Shown here: piece by piece, positions 1 to 11,264 of the stretch | How the letters are laid out: every line of letters starts with the position of its first letter | Position numbering within the stretch: position 1 is the first letter of the stretch | From: Byssothecium circinans | Lineage: Eukaryota; Ascomycota; Dothideomycetes; Pleosporales; Massarinaceae | Direction of reading: 5' to 3' | Assembly: GCA_010015675.1 (NCBI GenBank) | Contig: ML976990.1 | Span: 158,978 to 222,977, forward strand | Length of the DNA stretch: 64,000 nt | Position numbers and translations under genes: made by a program | Notes under the pieces: generated by a model | Database searches by the model: none | What the model was told of the DNA's origin: nothing | The model's input: only the letters and a program-made list of their open reading frames with translations

Positions 1-1494
1 AATCCAGGAACGCGGCTTTCGGTGTCATGTCAAACTCGAAACAGCGACGGCTATCTAGATGTTCGTGACTTTTGTGCGTCCCCTCGCCTTCACGTCCTGG
101 AGACCTGGATGTAGGACGGCATTGTTCCGCACCGAACGACACTCCGGCGAGAGTGACGAGACCAGGTATTCAGAAACGCTCGTTCGTTCGCCTGCTCCAC
201 AGCCCACGGGCCACGGTAGGCGAGATTTCGTGATGGCGGCGGTCGAGCGCAAAGAGCTGCCTTGTTCGTGGGTGCCAACGTATCGTATGCGCTGCGTCTC
301 CAAGGGATGAAGAGGTGAAGGACGTTAGGATGTGGGATCCGTTGTCGGTAAACGGATGTGCATGCATGTGAGACATTTTCGCTATTGGAACGTTCTTGCC
401 CGCCGCTTATGCTACACTCTTTTGATCACCTCAGCTGGGCACTCTCGAGCCGCCTGGTTGGCTGTCGAGGACAGTGGTTGCAGAGGCTGTGCTGTTCCTT
501 GTCATAGATGCAAGAGGACGAATGGGTAGATAGTAGATACTCGAAATGGTCATGCTCCCTCCGTGCTAACATCATCACTGGCAATTGATCCAAGTCGATG
601 CTGTACTGTGATGTGGTGTGGGATGATTACGATAGCGACCACTGATGCCATGGTTATTGACACTACGCCTGACTAAGAGACTTCTAGGTGTACTCCGTGG
701 CCTTTCCTAGCCAACGCGTAGTCATCATGGGCAAAACGAGTTGCGTAAAAACTCTGCTCGTCACCCATGCCGTGCATCTCGTTCGCCTTCGCTTGTGGCG
801 GGCTTGACAGCCAGACTTACGCCGCCGGCCACAAAAAGCAATAGCGACCACAGGTTGAGGCAGAGGCAGTGTTTGGTCTTTTGATGGGCTTCTCTTGATC
901 ACGGCCTGCTATTTGAGTTGATCAATCAGAGCGTGCGAAATCTCTGCTGCATCTGCTGCATCTGCTGCAAGTGAATGCGGGTGATGAGTCCGGGGGAATT
1001 CGGCGTGCATTGACATTCGCGTCAGCCCTCTGCAGCGAACGTCACTTCCGGTGGACCCTTGTAGAAGCGACTCATGATCTGTCAGGGTCCTGGTGGCTAG
1101 TTCTCAGAGTACATGTACCATATTGTAACATTCGGATCAAGAACGAAGTAACTCTTCAGGAAATGCAATTGTAAAGATCTATAGGGATGCAACGCCAATG
1201 CCCAGATTCTATAGTTTTTGAGCACCTCCGCCATGCAACCGCCCACCCACTCTTGAAGGAGAACACCGCCAATGGTATGTACGAACGCTCGCTAGCCTCC
1301 CAATCATGAACAGACATAAGTTTCTATGGCTGTGGTATATACAGGTGACCGAGGTCGAGCATCTACTACAGTAGTAGAATTCTACACTAGAAAATAAAGA
1401 TTGTGGTTCCAATACATGGATAACGAGCTCTAGGCGTCACTGTTCATGGCGTCATGAAAATAGCTGTGTAGCAGCGATAGCGATCGGCCTATAA
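1..1494. other. Intergenic, no supported gene
   Basis: No reading frame here looks like a protein-coding exon: the short open frames on both strands overlap each other and match no family I recognise. A short run of CTGCTGCAT-type 9-mers (about three copies) lies near 943-970. The segment would hold the 3' flank of the copper-fist gene that ends at 1495. Confidence 0.5.
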
Positions 1495-2964
1495 TTATAA
1501 GGGCCAATCTTGAAGAGCGGAAGGGTCAAAGTTGGCCATGTAGGCAGCGAAGGGCGTGTTGTTGGCCATTTCTATTAGCCAGGAGTCATTTGTGGCAATG
1601 TCATCAGTGTTGTTCGGCATGGCCATGGCTGGCGTCTCGCTGTACAGGCCGGCATCACTTGATGCCATAGTAGCTCTGACCGAGCTGAAGTCCTTGGGAA
1701 AGGTCGCTTCAAGGCCTTGAGGTTCTGGGGTCGATCGTGGTGGGACTGAGGTTGGCGCGCAGGTGTCGCTCACATTCGAAGTTGCAGGTCGAAAGGCCGG
1801 CGCGTCATCCCAAAACAAGGACTCGCTGGTAGCCCTAAGATCGAGGTCACCAAATAACGTTGGCTCGCCGATCTCTGACGGGGAGGATGAGGCTACCGAG
1901 AGACCAGGTGCACTTTGCTTGGATTCGCCGCTGTGCGAGATGGGCTGCACCAAAGATTCACTCATGTTGCCGGTATCAAGAGGAAGATCGCCAGCAGACC
2001 AAGTGTGGTTGGGCAGACCAGCAAAGCCAGCGGAAGGAATAGCCCAGTCACTATCAAGGATGGGAAGACAGTCTTGCGAAGGAGACGTTGAATGACTTTC
2101 GAGGCCAAAATTGCGGTCGACGGACGTCAAACTGCTGTTCCAGAGCCACTGCGAACCACCCATTGTGTCACTCTGATGGCTTTCAGCTGGGGAATGTGTT
2201 CCGGTACCAAAGGTCGAATTTCGACTGGAGAACAGAGGGTCTGGAAAGCAGCCATTGTCAAGGCTTCCCGAGAGAGGTGTGAGGGGTAAGGCATCGACAC
2301 GCGAGGAAGCACCGAGCATTCGATAGTACTCCATGTTGGATAGCGATTGAGTATCCGCTGAGCGCGGAGCAGAAGCATCGGTTTGGCCGTAGACATTGCC
2401 TTGCGCAAAGGCGGAGAATGCGGTTTGTCCATGGAGAGTATGCGGACGCGGCAGTTGATAAGGTGCCCCTAACACATGCGCCGAGTTGTTGTTGCGGTGG
2501 CATGGCCTGTGGTGGCCATTCGCGAATACGGTCAGATTGTTCTCCGAATGAGTTGTCGTAGCCTTGGGCCGGACGCGCACATCGTGAAGCGTCTGCTTGC
2601 TCGTGTCGAGCCGTAGACCCACGGGTTCCTTCTTGTTGCCGCATATGCATTTTGCGCCCGAGTGGCAGCAGCAGGTGGTGGCATCGAGCTTGTCTTTGGA
2701 TTTGTCCTTGTCCTTCTTGTCGCCGCAGTCACACTTCGCGTGGTGGGACTTGGCCTTGCGCGCGCCACGGCAATGCTCACACTGTTTGACGGGACGGCCC
2801 TTGGGGTTGATGTGGTGCAGTTCGCGATCTGTTGGGGCCCGATTAGCTCAAGCTTCCCAGCACTATCCATGCCGAGTCAGCGTACCGTGGTGATTGCAGC
2901 CGCTCACGCGGTGGCCCTTGATGCAGGACTGGCATGCATACTTTTCGCCATCGATCAAAGGCAT
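1495..2964 (-). CDS. Copper-fist transcription factor (Cuf1/Mac1/GRISEA type)
   Basis: This is a nuclear copper-sensing regulator. Exons 2964-2886 and 2828-1495 on the minus strand give 470 residues. The 57-nt intron runs GT at 2885 to AG at 2829 and splits Asp27. The start is fixed by the family's canonical N-terminus, MPLIDGEKYACQSCIKGHR. Residues 1-40 form the copper fist: Cys11, Cys14, Cys23 and His25 bind zinc, KGHR and GRP contact DNA. A second cysteine block follows at about residues 60-90 (CDC, CCC, CIC), between runs of Lys and Asp, and would bind Cu(I). The rest is Ser/Pro/Asn-rich and presumably the activation region. Known family members switch high-affinity copper uptake or metallothionein genes. 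Whether this one activates on starvation or on excess cannot be read from sequence. An upstream in-frame extension exists but ignores the conserved start. Confidence 0.93.
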
Positions 2965-5132
2965 GCCTCGAGGGGTACGGCCGAACGCGGTCGTCGCAAC
3001 TCGTGCAGCCGAGCGGTGAGGTGGCGCGGGCCTGAATGGCGGAAGTGGGAAGCAAAGAATGTAGGGGACGTCTCGCGGGGGCACGAAGAGAATAGAAGAG
3101 CGAAAAGAAGTAGAATGGTAAAATGGTAAAATGTACAGGTGAAAACGCCGTGTGGGTATCTTGTTCAAAGCAAGAACAGGTCGAGGCTATGAGAGGTGAA
3201 GACCGCGAACGCCGGAGTGGAGAGTGGAGTGGGGTGGAATGGTGACGGGAAGAAGAAACCGAGCACAGGACCTCAGTGAGGTGCTGGCCGTAACGCGTGC
3301 GATCTGGGCTGAGTAGGAGAGGCCAAAACGGCGGATGTTGGGTGACTTGGTTCTGGGGTGAGAAGAGGTCTGAGGGTTCGAAGGAAACGAAGAGGGCAGC
3401 GCGAGCTTGAGACGCTAAAAGACCGCACCGCGCAAGTGCATCGGTGCACGGGCCTCCACCGTCGATGAGAAGGAAACCCTGCTCGAGGTGCAGGCGGCCT
3501 TTGAGTCGGCTTTGACCAAGACGCCGCACAGTAGTGCGGGATGCACCGATGCAGCTACCGTCCATGTAACGATGGGACCGACCGGCACCGGCCCCTCTCG
3601 TCGCTCGCCCATCCTCACCGCTGCTCTGCGAGCGTGACTTCAACTTCAATCGACTGCTCCGTCACTGGCTGTAGGAACTTGGGACGGGACCTCGAGCACC
3701 GATTGTCCGTCTTGTTACTCTTGGAGCATGGGTGATGCTCTATGCACGGCTGTTGGTTCGCGGTCAGCCCTGGAGATGCTGCCGCCAATGTCTGTACTTG
3801 TTGTGATCATGGCCTCGAGACGCGGTGTTTCGTCCCAGTCCAAAACTCACTGCCGCCTCATGGACTCATGGAAGTCAGGGACCCGTCCCCGTTGCCAAGC
3901 CGACGATCCAGATGCCCTTGTATTCTGTGCGGTAGCGGTGCCTCTACATGAGCCTCCTCTCAGGTACGTTATTGGCGCTTGTATATCGTGCACCACGCCG
4001 GAGCAAAGAAGCCCTGAGCCGCAAGCCAGAGCAGAGTCGAGTCTTGGTGGTCGGGATGGGCAATAGCCATCTGGCTTCTAGTTCGCCATCAGGGGTATTG
4101 CAAACGTTTGGCAAGTGTTCAGAACGAAACGACTGCTGTCCTGATTCTCCGTGGCGTTCTATGCGCGCGCTGTCGCTAAATGATTCTGGATATGAATCCT
4201 GTTGCGTCTGTCGTGAGCGGCGTTTCCGTCCTCTGATTCTGTCCTCTGATTCGATGCTGCACCTATCCGTGAGCCTGGTTGCTCTCCAAGTGGCAGCTGA
4301 CGAGCAATTCATCGTGAACACATTCTGGTGAAGAAGTCACAGTTGATGGGTCAGTAGCACTATGCTGTACCGCGTCACCCAGCGGAGATGACGGCTCCAC
4401 ACGCACGTTGCTTACGGCCTTGATGCTGAAGGAGCAGCTGGTTGCTGTCATGATGTAGCCCTATCCAATTGATGCTGTTGGTCGTAGCCAGCCCAACCAC
4501 TAAGAATTCTGAGCCTGCGCATCGGCTGTTGTCCCCACTCCCATCTGCCCGAGATGCTGTAGATTGCGATTCGTATATGGGCCGGATACCCGAAAATACT
4601 CGTTCGATGTACTCTGGCGTACCCGGTATTCTGATAGCTATGTTGCCAGATGCTAGCCAGTACTGTGTGCCAAGTCCTTGCAAATACCTTGCATCCTTTA
4701 TCACTCGCTCGATAGACGACAGCGGGGCCTCGCAACAGTGTTGAACACTGCGGTGTTGGTCGTGAGCAGAGAGATGCTGGGGCTGCCGGAGACTCAGTTT
4801 GTCCGAGAGCGACTACACCGCCCGCCAAACGACTCAGGAATATTCCATGACGCACCTAATCATGGACTTTAAACTCATAAACATGCCGCCATTAACTCAA
4901 AAGCAAACGCTACACGTTCGTAGTGATCAGGGTGGTTTTCCACGGTGCCACGCTAGTACAAAACGCGTCAAGCCTCCTCACCCAAAACCCTCGGGTCCTT
5001 TACCTACTTGACCTCGCTCGCTCACAACACGTCGACCTCACTCAGCACGCGCGACCACGACCCCACGACCGCCTCAACGCCTGGCGTAGGCTCGAATCGC
5101 CCACTACCGCGCTCGCGATCCATTGACTTGAA
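2965..5132. other. Intergenic between two divergent regulator genes
   Basis: About 2.2 kb separates the divergent copper-fist and RGT1-like genes. A minus-strand open frame at 2843-3649 overlaps the copper-fist exon in another frame and is compositionally odd (Arg/Ser/Pro/His), so it is probably leader sequence. I see no other supported gene. Both promoters must lie here. The pyrimidine-rich stretch just before 5133 (ACCTCGCTCGCTCAC and similar) resembles a fungal transcription start zone. Confidence 0.4.
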
Positions 5133-7602
5133 ATGGCCTCCACCGGATCCTACGGCGATGCGGATGCGCCCATGGGACCTGCCGGCATGTACGTCAACCA
5201 GAACGGCACACCTCCCGCACAGCAACAGGCGCAACACATGCACCCGGATCCCGCCGAGGACGCTGCGCTGCGAGAGAACATCCAGCAATTGCAGCATGGA
5301 ATGCACCAAGTGGCATCGCAACACCAGATGAATGCGCTGAGCGCGGCGCATCACCACTTTCAGACACCCCAGCGACCGACGCACTCTCCCCAACACATGG
5401 CGCAGTCTGCACAGTCAGTCATGGGTCTAGAGGACCACAATGCGTACGGAGACCCAGATAGCGCGAGTAGGAAACGCTCAAAGGTGTCGCGCGCATGCGA
5501 CGAATGTCGACGGAAGAAAGTAAGACCGCGCCGTCCCGCCAACGGTGTCCATATAGCTTACAGACAGATACGTTGCGACGCGACAAGCGAGAACGGCCCG
5601 GAAGCATGCTCGAGCTGCAAACGAACCGGGGCCCGTTGCCAGTTTAGTCGACAGCCCATGAAGCGTGGCCCTAGCAAAGGCTACATTAAGGAGCTGGCAG
5701 ATCGTTTAGTCAACCTTGAGTCTCAAATCGGCAGCGGAGCGCCGCCACAAACCTACGATTTCAGCACTGTTCATGACCCAGCCCCGCCAGATACCCAGGC
5801 GCCCCCTCAATACCCCCGGAAGCGCACCCACTCCATGTCCGAAAACTTCACAGATTCGTACAGCCGTGCAAACTGGGCTAGCCAAGAGCGCGGTATTTAC
5901 TTCTCTCCTGGTTTTGATTTTCAACTAGGCTGACTGTGTCAGAACAACCTCCGAATGGGACTGCGACGGATGACAATAGGCGGGCCTCCTATGGAGAGAT
6001 GACGCTTGCTGGGAGTCTCATTACCGGATCAAACGAAACGTCTATCAAAGCGTAAGTCGATGCACTCCAACCACTTTAGTTTCAACTCGGTACTGTAGAT
6101 TTCACTAAAGCTAATGTTATGCAGGTATTACAACGCTGTTCATCCATCACTACCCCTTCTCCCTCAGGATTCATCTGCACTCAATCGGCTCACACACTGC
6201 CCGATTAAGCTGAGGGAGGCTTTCTTCGTGTCTTTGGAATGCAGTATGCGCTCATTTGCGCCCAAAGCGCTCCCGGCAACTGATATCGCTCCGGTTCAAC
6301 TAATACACCAGTGCTTCGAAATCGTAGATGCGGTGAAGCATCAACTCGAGGACGCCGACAGCTCCCGCCAGCTGTTCAACAATATCTTGTATTGCCAGTC
6401 ACTCATCTTCCTAATCATTGCTTCAGACAGGCCGACACCAAGCACAATAGGTAGTACCGCCGAACTCTTGGGTCGACTGGCCGGTTGCATCAGTGCATCT
6501 GGTCTCAACGACATGAAGGTACTTGCAACATTGCGCGAGAACGATCACGATGTCTTCCAAGCGGCTCGGCGGACTTTCTGGATTGCCTTCATACTTGATC
6601 GATTCTACGCTGCAAGTAGAGATAAGAACACTCTGCTTCCATCACATTCAGGGTCCGTCTCTCGAGACGACTACGCTGCACTTGGAGAAGCCGGATATCA
6701 TTTGGCTCGTATGTTACCTGACTATCTTCAAACATAATTATTGACACGTCACAGGTGCCGCCGATATCGTTGGACAGGTTGTGTTCATCACACAAGCTGC
6801 CAATATACCTAACTTAGACTCTTACGCCCCAAACACCTTCGCCGTTCTTACCGCAACCCTACCTGCTACCCTGTATCTGAATGGTCAACTCACGCGGTTC
6901 CGAGAGTCGCTCGAGATTAGCAATTTGACGACGAACGAAGCGCCTTATCTCGCACACCAGTACCTCCGCATCTTCATTGCCCGACATTCGGAACACACGG
7001 CCTCAACCGAAACGTTGTTCTTGACCAAAAACTTACTTGCAAGTTTGGCAAACAGTCCGACAACGCCGCTTCACCATATCTTTGCGAGTCTCGTCGCAAC
7101 TTCTCTGACAGATCTCTCCGATCGCGTAGAAACGCAGGTCGAAGCCCATGCTAGCATCAAGGAGATGAGCGATGCTATTGCCACCGAGCGAATTGTCAAC
7201 CGAAGCAGTGACGGCCTCGGCTGGGACATCGCTCTCCGAAACCTGTTGCACGACAAGAAAGCCTCTACACCGCCAAACGCGATACACGAGCAGACGAGCC
7301 CAGCAGCTCAACCCGAGATGGCAAGCTTACAGCATCTGGCCGAAGCTGCAGTAAGCGAGCGTGAGAGTGACACGAAAGCCCCGGGCAGCGGTGGGGCCAT
7401 TCCCAGCGCACCAGTTGTCGACGACCTCAAGGCCGCCATGGCTGCTGCTAGCGCCGCAGCGGCAGCACAAGCAGCACAAGCTACAGCAGCGTTAGCCGAA
7501 CAACACTTGCAAGATGCTCCGGCCGAGAGCAGCAGCGCCAACAACGGACAAAACTATGAGAGTGCGTCAAATAAAGATGGGTTCATGGCCTCGTTGACTT
7601 GA
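5133..7602 (+). CDS. RGT1-like Zn2Cys6 glucose-response transcription factor
   Basis: Five exons (5133-5519, 5568-5892, 5943-6051, 6125-6708, 6755-7602) give 750 residues. After a Gln/His-rich N-terminus, the binuclear zinc cluster lies at residues 122-153 with Cys122, 125, 132, 143, 146 and 153 (spacing 2-6-10-2-6). The linker after it (PMKRGPSKGYIKELADRL) is the signature of filamentous-fungal RGT1 regulators. A fungal-specific middle homology region begins near YYNAVHPSLPLLP (exon 4). The C-terminus is Ala-rich. RGT1 represses hexose-transporter genes when glucose is low in yeast; that role here is inferred. Intron 1 (5520-5567) is 48 nt, a multiple of three with no in-frame stop, and sits inside the zinc cluster. 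The acceptor at 5942 is chosen because the alternative at 5928 leads to an immediate stop. Confidence 0.88.
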
Positions 7603-9420
7603 GGTTTTGCTCTTACTTTACTTTACCATTGTTCATTATTAACCAACTGGTATGCTGACGCAATGGGCAGTGTATGAGTAAAGCGTTTCGGGGCATTATC
7701 AGAGCTACGGATACCATCGTCGCCTTCTTGCTCGCTGGTAACGTGGGACAGGAGTACGTTTTGTGTGCTTCTTTCCCAGTGTCATCGCTTTCATTGTGTC
7801 TCTGATACAATCCTGTGTCGAAACCATGGATACGACTTCCACTGTCTCAAAAGCTAGAAGTAAGTGCTTCCAACTGTTGGCTCTAGTATATTACGTCGTG
7901 TGTTATGTTTGGTAATTGTTTTGGTTACTTTTTTGTTTGATCGAGAGACTTATACCCCGTTTGCAAGTTGCTCCTTTTGGGGAATCAGGGAGATGGTGTC
8001 AGCGTTTCTTAATTAGTGTTTGAGCGTATAGGGCTTCTTGGGGGTAGAGACCCTAGAGAACATCATTTGGGAGAAAGAGCCTCCATAGCGAACGACTGGT
8101 GGGTCTGATACAGGAATATGCTCATGTGTCAGGCATCTGACATCGCTTTCCGTAGTTTAGGCTTGTTCAAACGTTGCAAGGCTTTTTTTCTATCGCACTG
8201 TGGAGGATGTGCTTGGCAGGACAATGGATGAATTCAAAGCCCGTCGGAGAGCATCATCATGTAGAGTGAAGAATGGAGAAAAGTCGAGCGCCTTGTCACA
8301 TTGTCCGATTTCGGAACAGAAAGTAAGTGATGGTGGAAATTGGGTTTTAGGGACTCCGTGCTTTAATTAGGGGGGCGGGGAGAGAGAAAGAAAGAGGTAT
8401 GTGGTCACGAGATCGGATTGAGATGGCCTTTGGGAAAAGGCGAAACAATCGTTAAGATACACGGAATGAAGAAGTGTCTCTCGATAGGAGGAAACATCTG
8501 GGGCACTCGTTATCTGAACTTTAAAAGTAGTGAAGATGGACCTTGGATAATGAGAAAAAGTGACGATGAAACGAGGTAGCATGAGACTCGTGATTTTCGT
8601 AAAAGACCTGTTACTGTAATACAATATACATCGCAATCGTGACCTAGGCACATCGCCCTTTAACGCCGTGATCAGTTTTAATTCAACCATTCCGTCCGCC
8701 ACAATTCCACATTCATTCCTCACTCGTACTTAGCCGCCTAAACGGACTCTTTAGATTCGTGAATAAAGGGATATGGTGGCCATGATGATCAGATGCCGAA
8801 GACGAAGAACGCCATATACTTCGTCTCCGGGGGTGGGTGGACGATGTTGTTGCTGTTTCTTCGTTAATCCTCCTTTCTGCATGTTGTGATATGGATGAGA
8901 AGGATGAGCAGGTAGAGTTAGGCTTAGTGTCATCGGCTAGAGACTCGAGCTTCTCTTGCGCTGATAGTCTGGCTGAAAGACGGTTTGGGTAGTATTAGCT
9001 AGCAATTGAAGCTTTCCAGGTGGATGTGAACGAAGGAAGAGAGGTGAAGGTGATCGGGAGTAAGGTAGGGAAGATGTACAGAGATTGCCAGCTCCGCCAC
9101 GGCCGTAAGAGCGGTACCGCTCGTTGAGTGAATAGTACGAGGAGAACATGTTTTGACTCTGGCATGAAATGACTAGGGGTAGAGAAGAGAAGAGAAGAGG
9201 TAATGTTATGGTTATTAATACCTTGGCAACTATTCATCTAGCAATCCATAAAACCACTATTGCAGTAGTGAGTGGCCACACAGCTTGCATAAGTACTAGC
9301 TTGTATGGTACCCCAACCCTCGCCCGCCTGGCCACAACGTCATAAGCCTACCATGGTACTTCGACGATCGCCACAACCACACCATCCGGCATTCTCCCTC
9401 GGCGCCCAACTAAACTAATC
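7603..9420. other. Intergenic, no supported gene
   Basis: About 1.8 kb between the RGT1-like gene and the transposon. It contains purine-rich runs (near 8364-8398 and 9180-9200) and only short overlapping frames without recognisable domains. It presumably holds the RGT1-like 3' untranslated region. Confidence 0.4.
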
Positions 9421-9423
9421 ATT
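9421..9423. repeat. Target-site duplication ATT, left copy
   Basis: ATT immediately precedes the left inverted repeat. The matching ATT follows the right repeat at 12760-12762. A 3-bp duplication is the size expected for PIF/Harbinger insertion. Confidence 0.7.
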
Positions 9424-9449
9424 AGGGGGGTTTCCACACTCGATATGAA
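9424..9449 (+). repeat. Left terminal inverted repeat (26 bp)
   Basis: A, six G, then TTTCCACACTCGATATGAA. It is identical to the reverse complement of 12734-12759. The copies diverge at the next base (A on the left, G on the right). Confidence 0.92.
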
Positions 9450-9453
9450 AAGT

Positions 9454-9545
9454 CGATATGAAGGCTGACGATTGCTCGGCTGACGTACGGGTGGTGGCGA
9501 ACAAAGCTGATATCAGTGAGGTTTCCACCATGTCGATATGAAGCA
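9454..9545 (+). repeat. Subterminal repeats of the transposon, including a partial TIR-like copy
   Basis: TCGATATGAAG occurs just inside the left TIR (about 9453) and again at about 9533. At the second site it is preceded by GGTTTCCAC, so 9520-9543 looks like a degenerate third copy of the terminal repeat (GGTTTCCAC, four other bases, TCGATATGAA). This could be a transposase-binding site or the scar of a nested element. Confidence 0.6.
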
Positions 9546-9616
9546 CTTACGTAACACACTGCCGCGGGGTGATTTTGGTGACTCTCCCACCAAAACGAGG
9601 ACAGCCAGCGTGAAAA

Positions 9617-10834
9617 ATGGATGCGCAGCAGCGACGGGCTATCATGGTGTTGATAGCTTAGTTATACCAGTCAACACAGCAAAACTCCCTTGCGCAAGCC
9701 CTTATTGTTTTCGACCAATCAGGAGAGCCTCAGTGGGCATATCGACCGTATCGACGACTCGGGCCTATACGGCGGTTTATCGATATATGGGCGGAGGAAG
9801 AGGATGGCGGTTTTAACGATAACTTTTTTAAATTCTACACCCGTTTTACGAAGGCTAAGGTCAAGAGGCTAGCCAGCGTATTCGAGCTGCCCACGAAATT
9901 CGCGATCGACGGCCGAGGTGCCCATGCTACCGTGGAAAGCCCTGAGCACGCGTTAGCTGTATTTCTATGGAGAGCTGCTCACCCGGTTCTGCTTAGTTTC
10001 CTGATTACCTACTTTAGTAAAAGCAGGCCGTGGTTGTCGCGAGTTTACAATGGTGTACTTGATTATATATGGGACACCTAGAGCTCTTGGATTAGCTTTG
10101 ACCACCAGCTCATGTGTGAGGGCAAACTGGAGACGTACGCACATGCTATAGGCTATAGCTTTGACAGCAATGAGGATAAGCTTATATTCAGCTTCATTGA
10201 TGGGACTCAGGTCGCGATTTGTCGCCCTAGTGAAGAGAATTAGCAGCCGTATTATAGTGGCTATAAGAAGCAGCATGCGCTCAACCACCTAGCTATTTGC
10301 CTACCCAATGGCCTCATAGGTGCGGCCTACCCTGGGGAGCCAGCAGCAGGTGGTAACGCTGCTTTGTGTGTGTCTTTAGGTGTAGGGCGAACTCTCAAGG
10401 AGCTGCTATCGTACCTACCAGAGGATAAGCGTATATACGTATATGGAGACGCGGCTTTTGGCTCACAGTACGGCGTATTGGGCGCGTATAAACGCCCTCA
10501 TGGCAGGACGATTACCCTAAGCCAGAAGCGGATAAATCAGTGGTATTTGACGAAGAGGATTATGGTGGAGTGGGGCATAGGAGGAGTAAAGAATAACTTT
10601 AAATACCTATCGTATAAGTAGGGCCTTTGTGTTGGGCTTTACCCAGTTACGTGTTACTTGCCCGTCTTCGCCTTTCTCTTCAATTGCCGTACGTGTATGA
10701 GACACGGCAATCAGCTCTCTAAGATGTTCAATTTGTTACCGCCGGAGCTTGAGGAGTACGTATATACTAAGGGCGCAAGGCCTTTGGAGGGAGCAGTAGT
10801 AGGTGCTGGCTTTAGTGTTAGCTACGAGTGGTAG
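9617..10834 (+). pseudogene. PIF/Harbinger DDE transposase, interrupted by TAG codons
   Basis: Read from ATG at 9617 in one frame to TAG at 10832-10834, the ORF spans 406 codons including the last TAG, with no frameshift. It contains four internal TAGs at 9659, 10079, 10241 and 10619. Family features are clear and in order: SKSRPWLSRVYN helix-turn-helix-like segment, first catalytic Asp in FIDGTQ, SGYKKQHALN, second Asp in YVYGDAAFG, and catalytic Glu in MVEWGIGGVKNNF. The usual C-terminal block (FNCRTCMRHGNQ..LLPPELEEY) follows. The protein would nick DNA at the TIRs for cut-and-paste movement. Glutamine would fit at the interrupted positions, as in ENxQPYYSG. The TAG at 10832 may be the true end or a fifth interruption. 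Confidence 0.88.
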
Positions 10835-11264
10835 GAGAGGGTGAATAGTACTAAACCGTACTAGACCATACTGAATGGTTCAGTACTGTAGTGTACAGCT
10901 TTTTAAGAAAGCGTGACAGAATATACGCTACTTAACTGTTCATGATGAGTAAGTAGATGTTGATTTTGTTATAGTATAAGGCCTTTACTGCCTCACCTCT
11001 ATACTCTTACTCTTACTTCAACGGCTACTAGTGGCCACTAGCGTTGTAGTCCTAGTAGTTTTATTAGTCAAAACCAGGCGCTAGTACTATTTTCAGTAGC
11101 TAAGTAAGGAACATCAAAACTTTAAATATTTCTACTATCTACTCAACGACGCTAAATAACGGAGAAATTGACATGAGGAGAACTTAGTTTAACTAGTTAC
11201 GCATTCTGTAGCTAGTATGAGAAATACACCCCCCACTAAGCAAGTGACGTAAAGCACCTCTATA
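10835..11264. other. Region between the convergent transposon ORFs
   Basis: This 430-bp stretch is richer in A/T and TpA than the ORFs and has no coding signal. It should carry the 3' ends of both transposon transcripts. Confidence 0.4.

Noticed and set aside
2843..3649. Long minus-strand frame upstream of the copper-fist gene
   Set aside because: It overlaps the copper-fist first exon in a different frame, and its Arg/Ser/Pro/His-rich composition resembles translated leader DNA, not a protein family.
10364..10621. Treating the 85-residue frame as a separate small gene
   Set aside because: It is just the stretch between two TAG codons of the longer transposase frame that starts at 9617.
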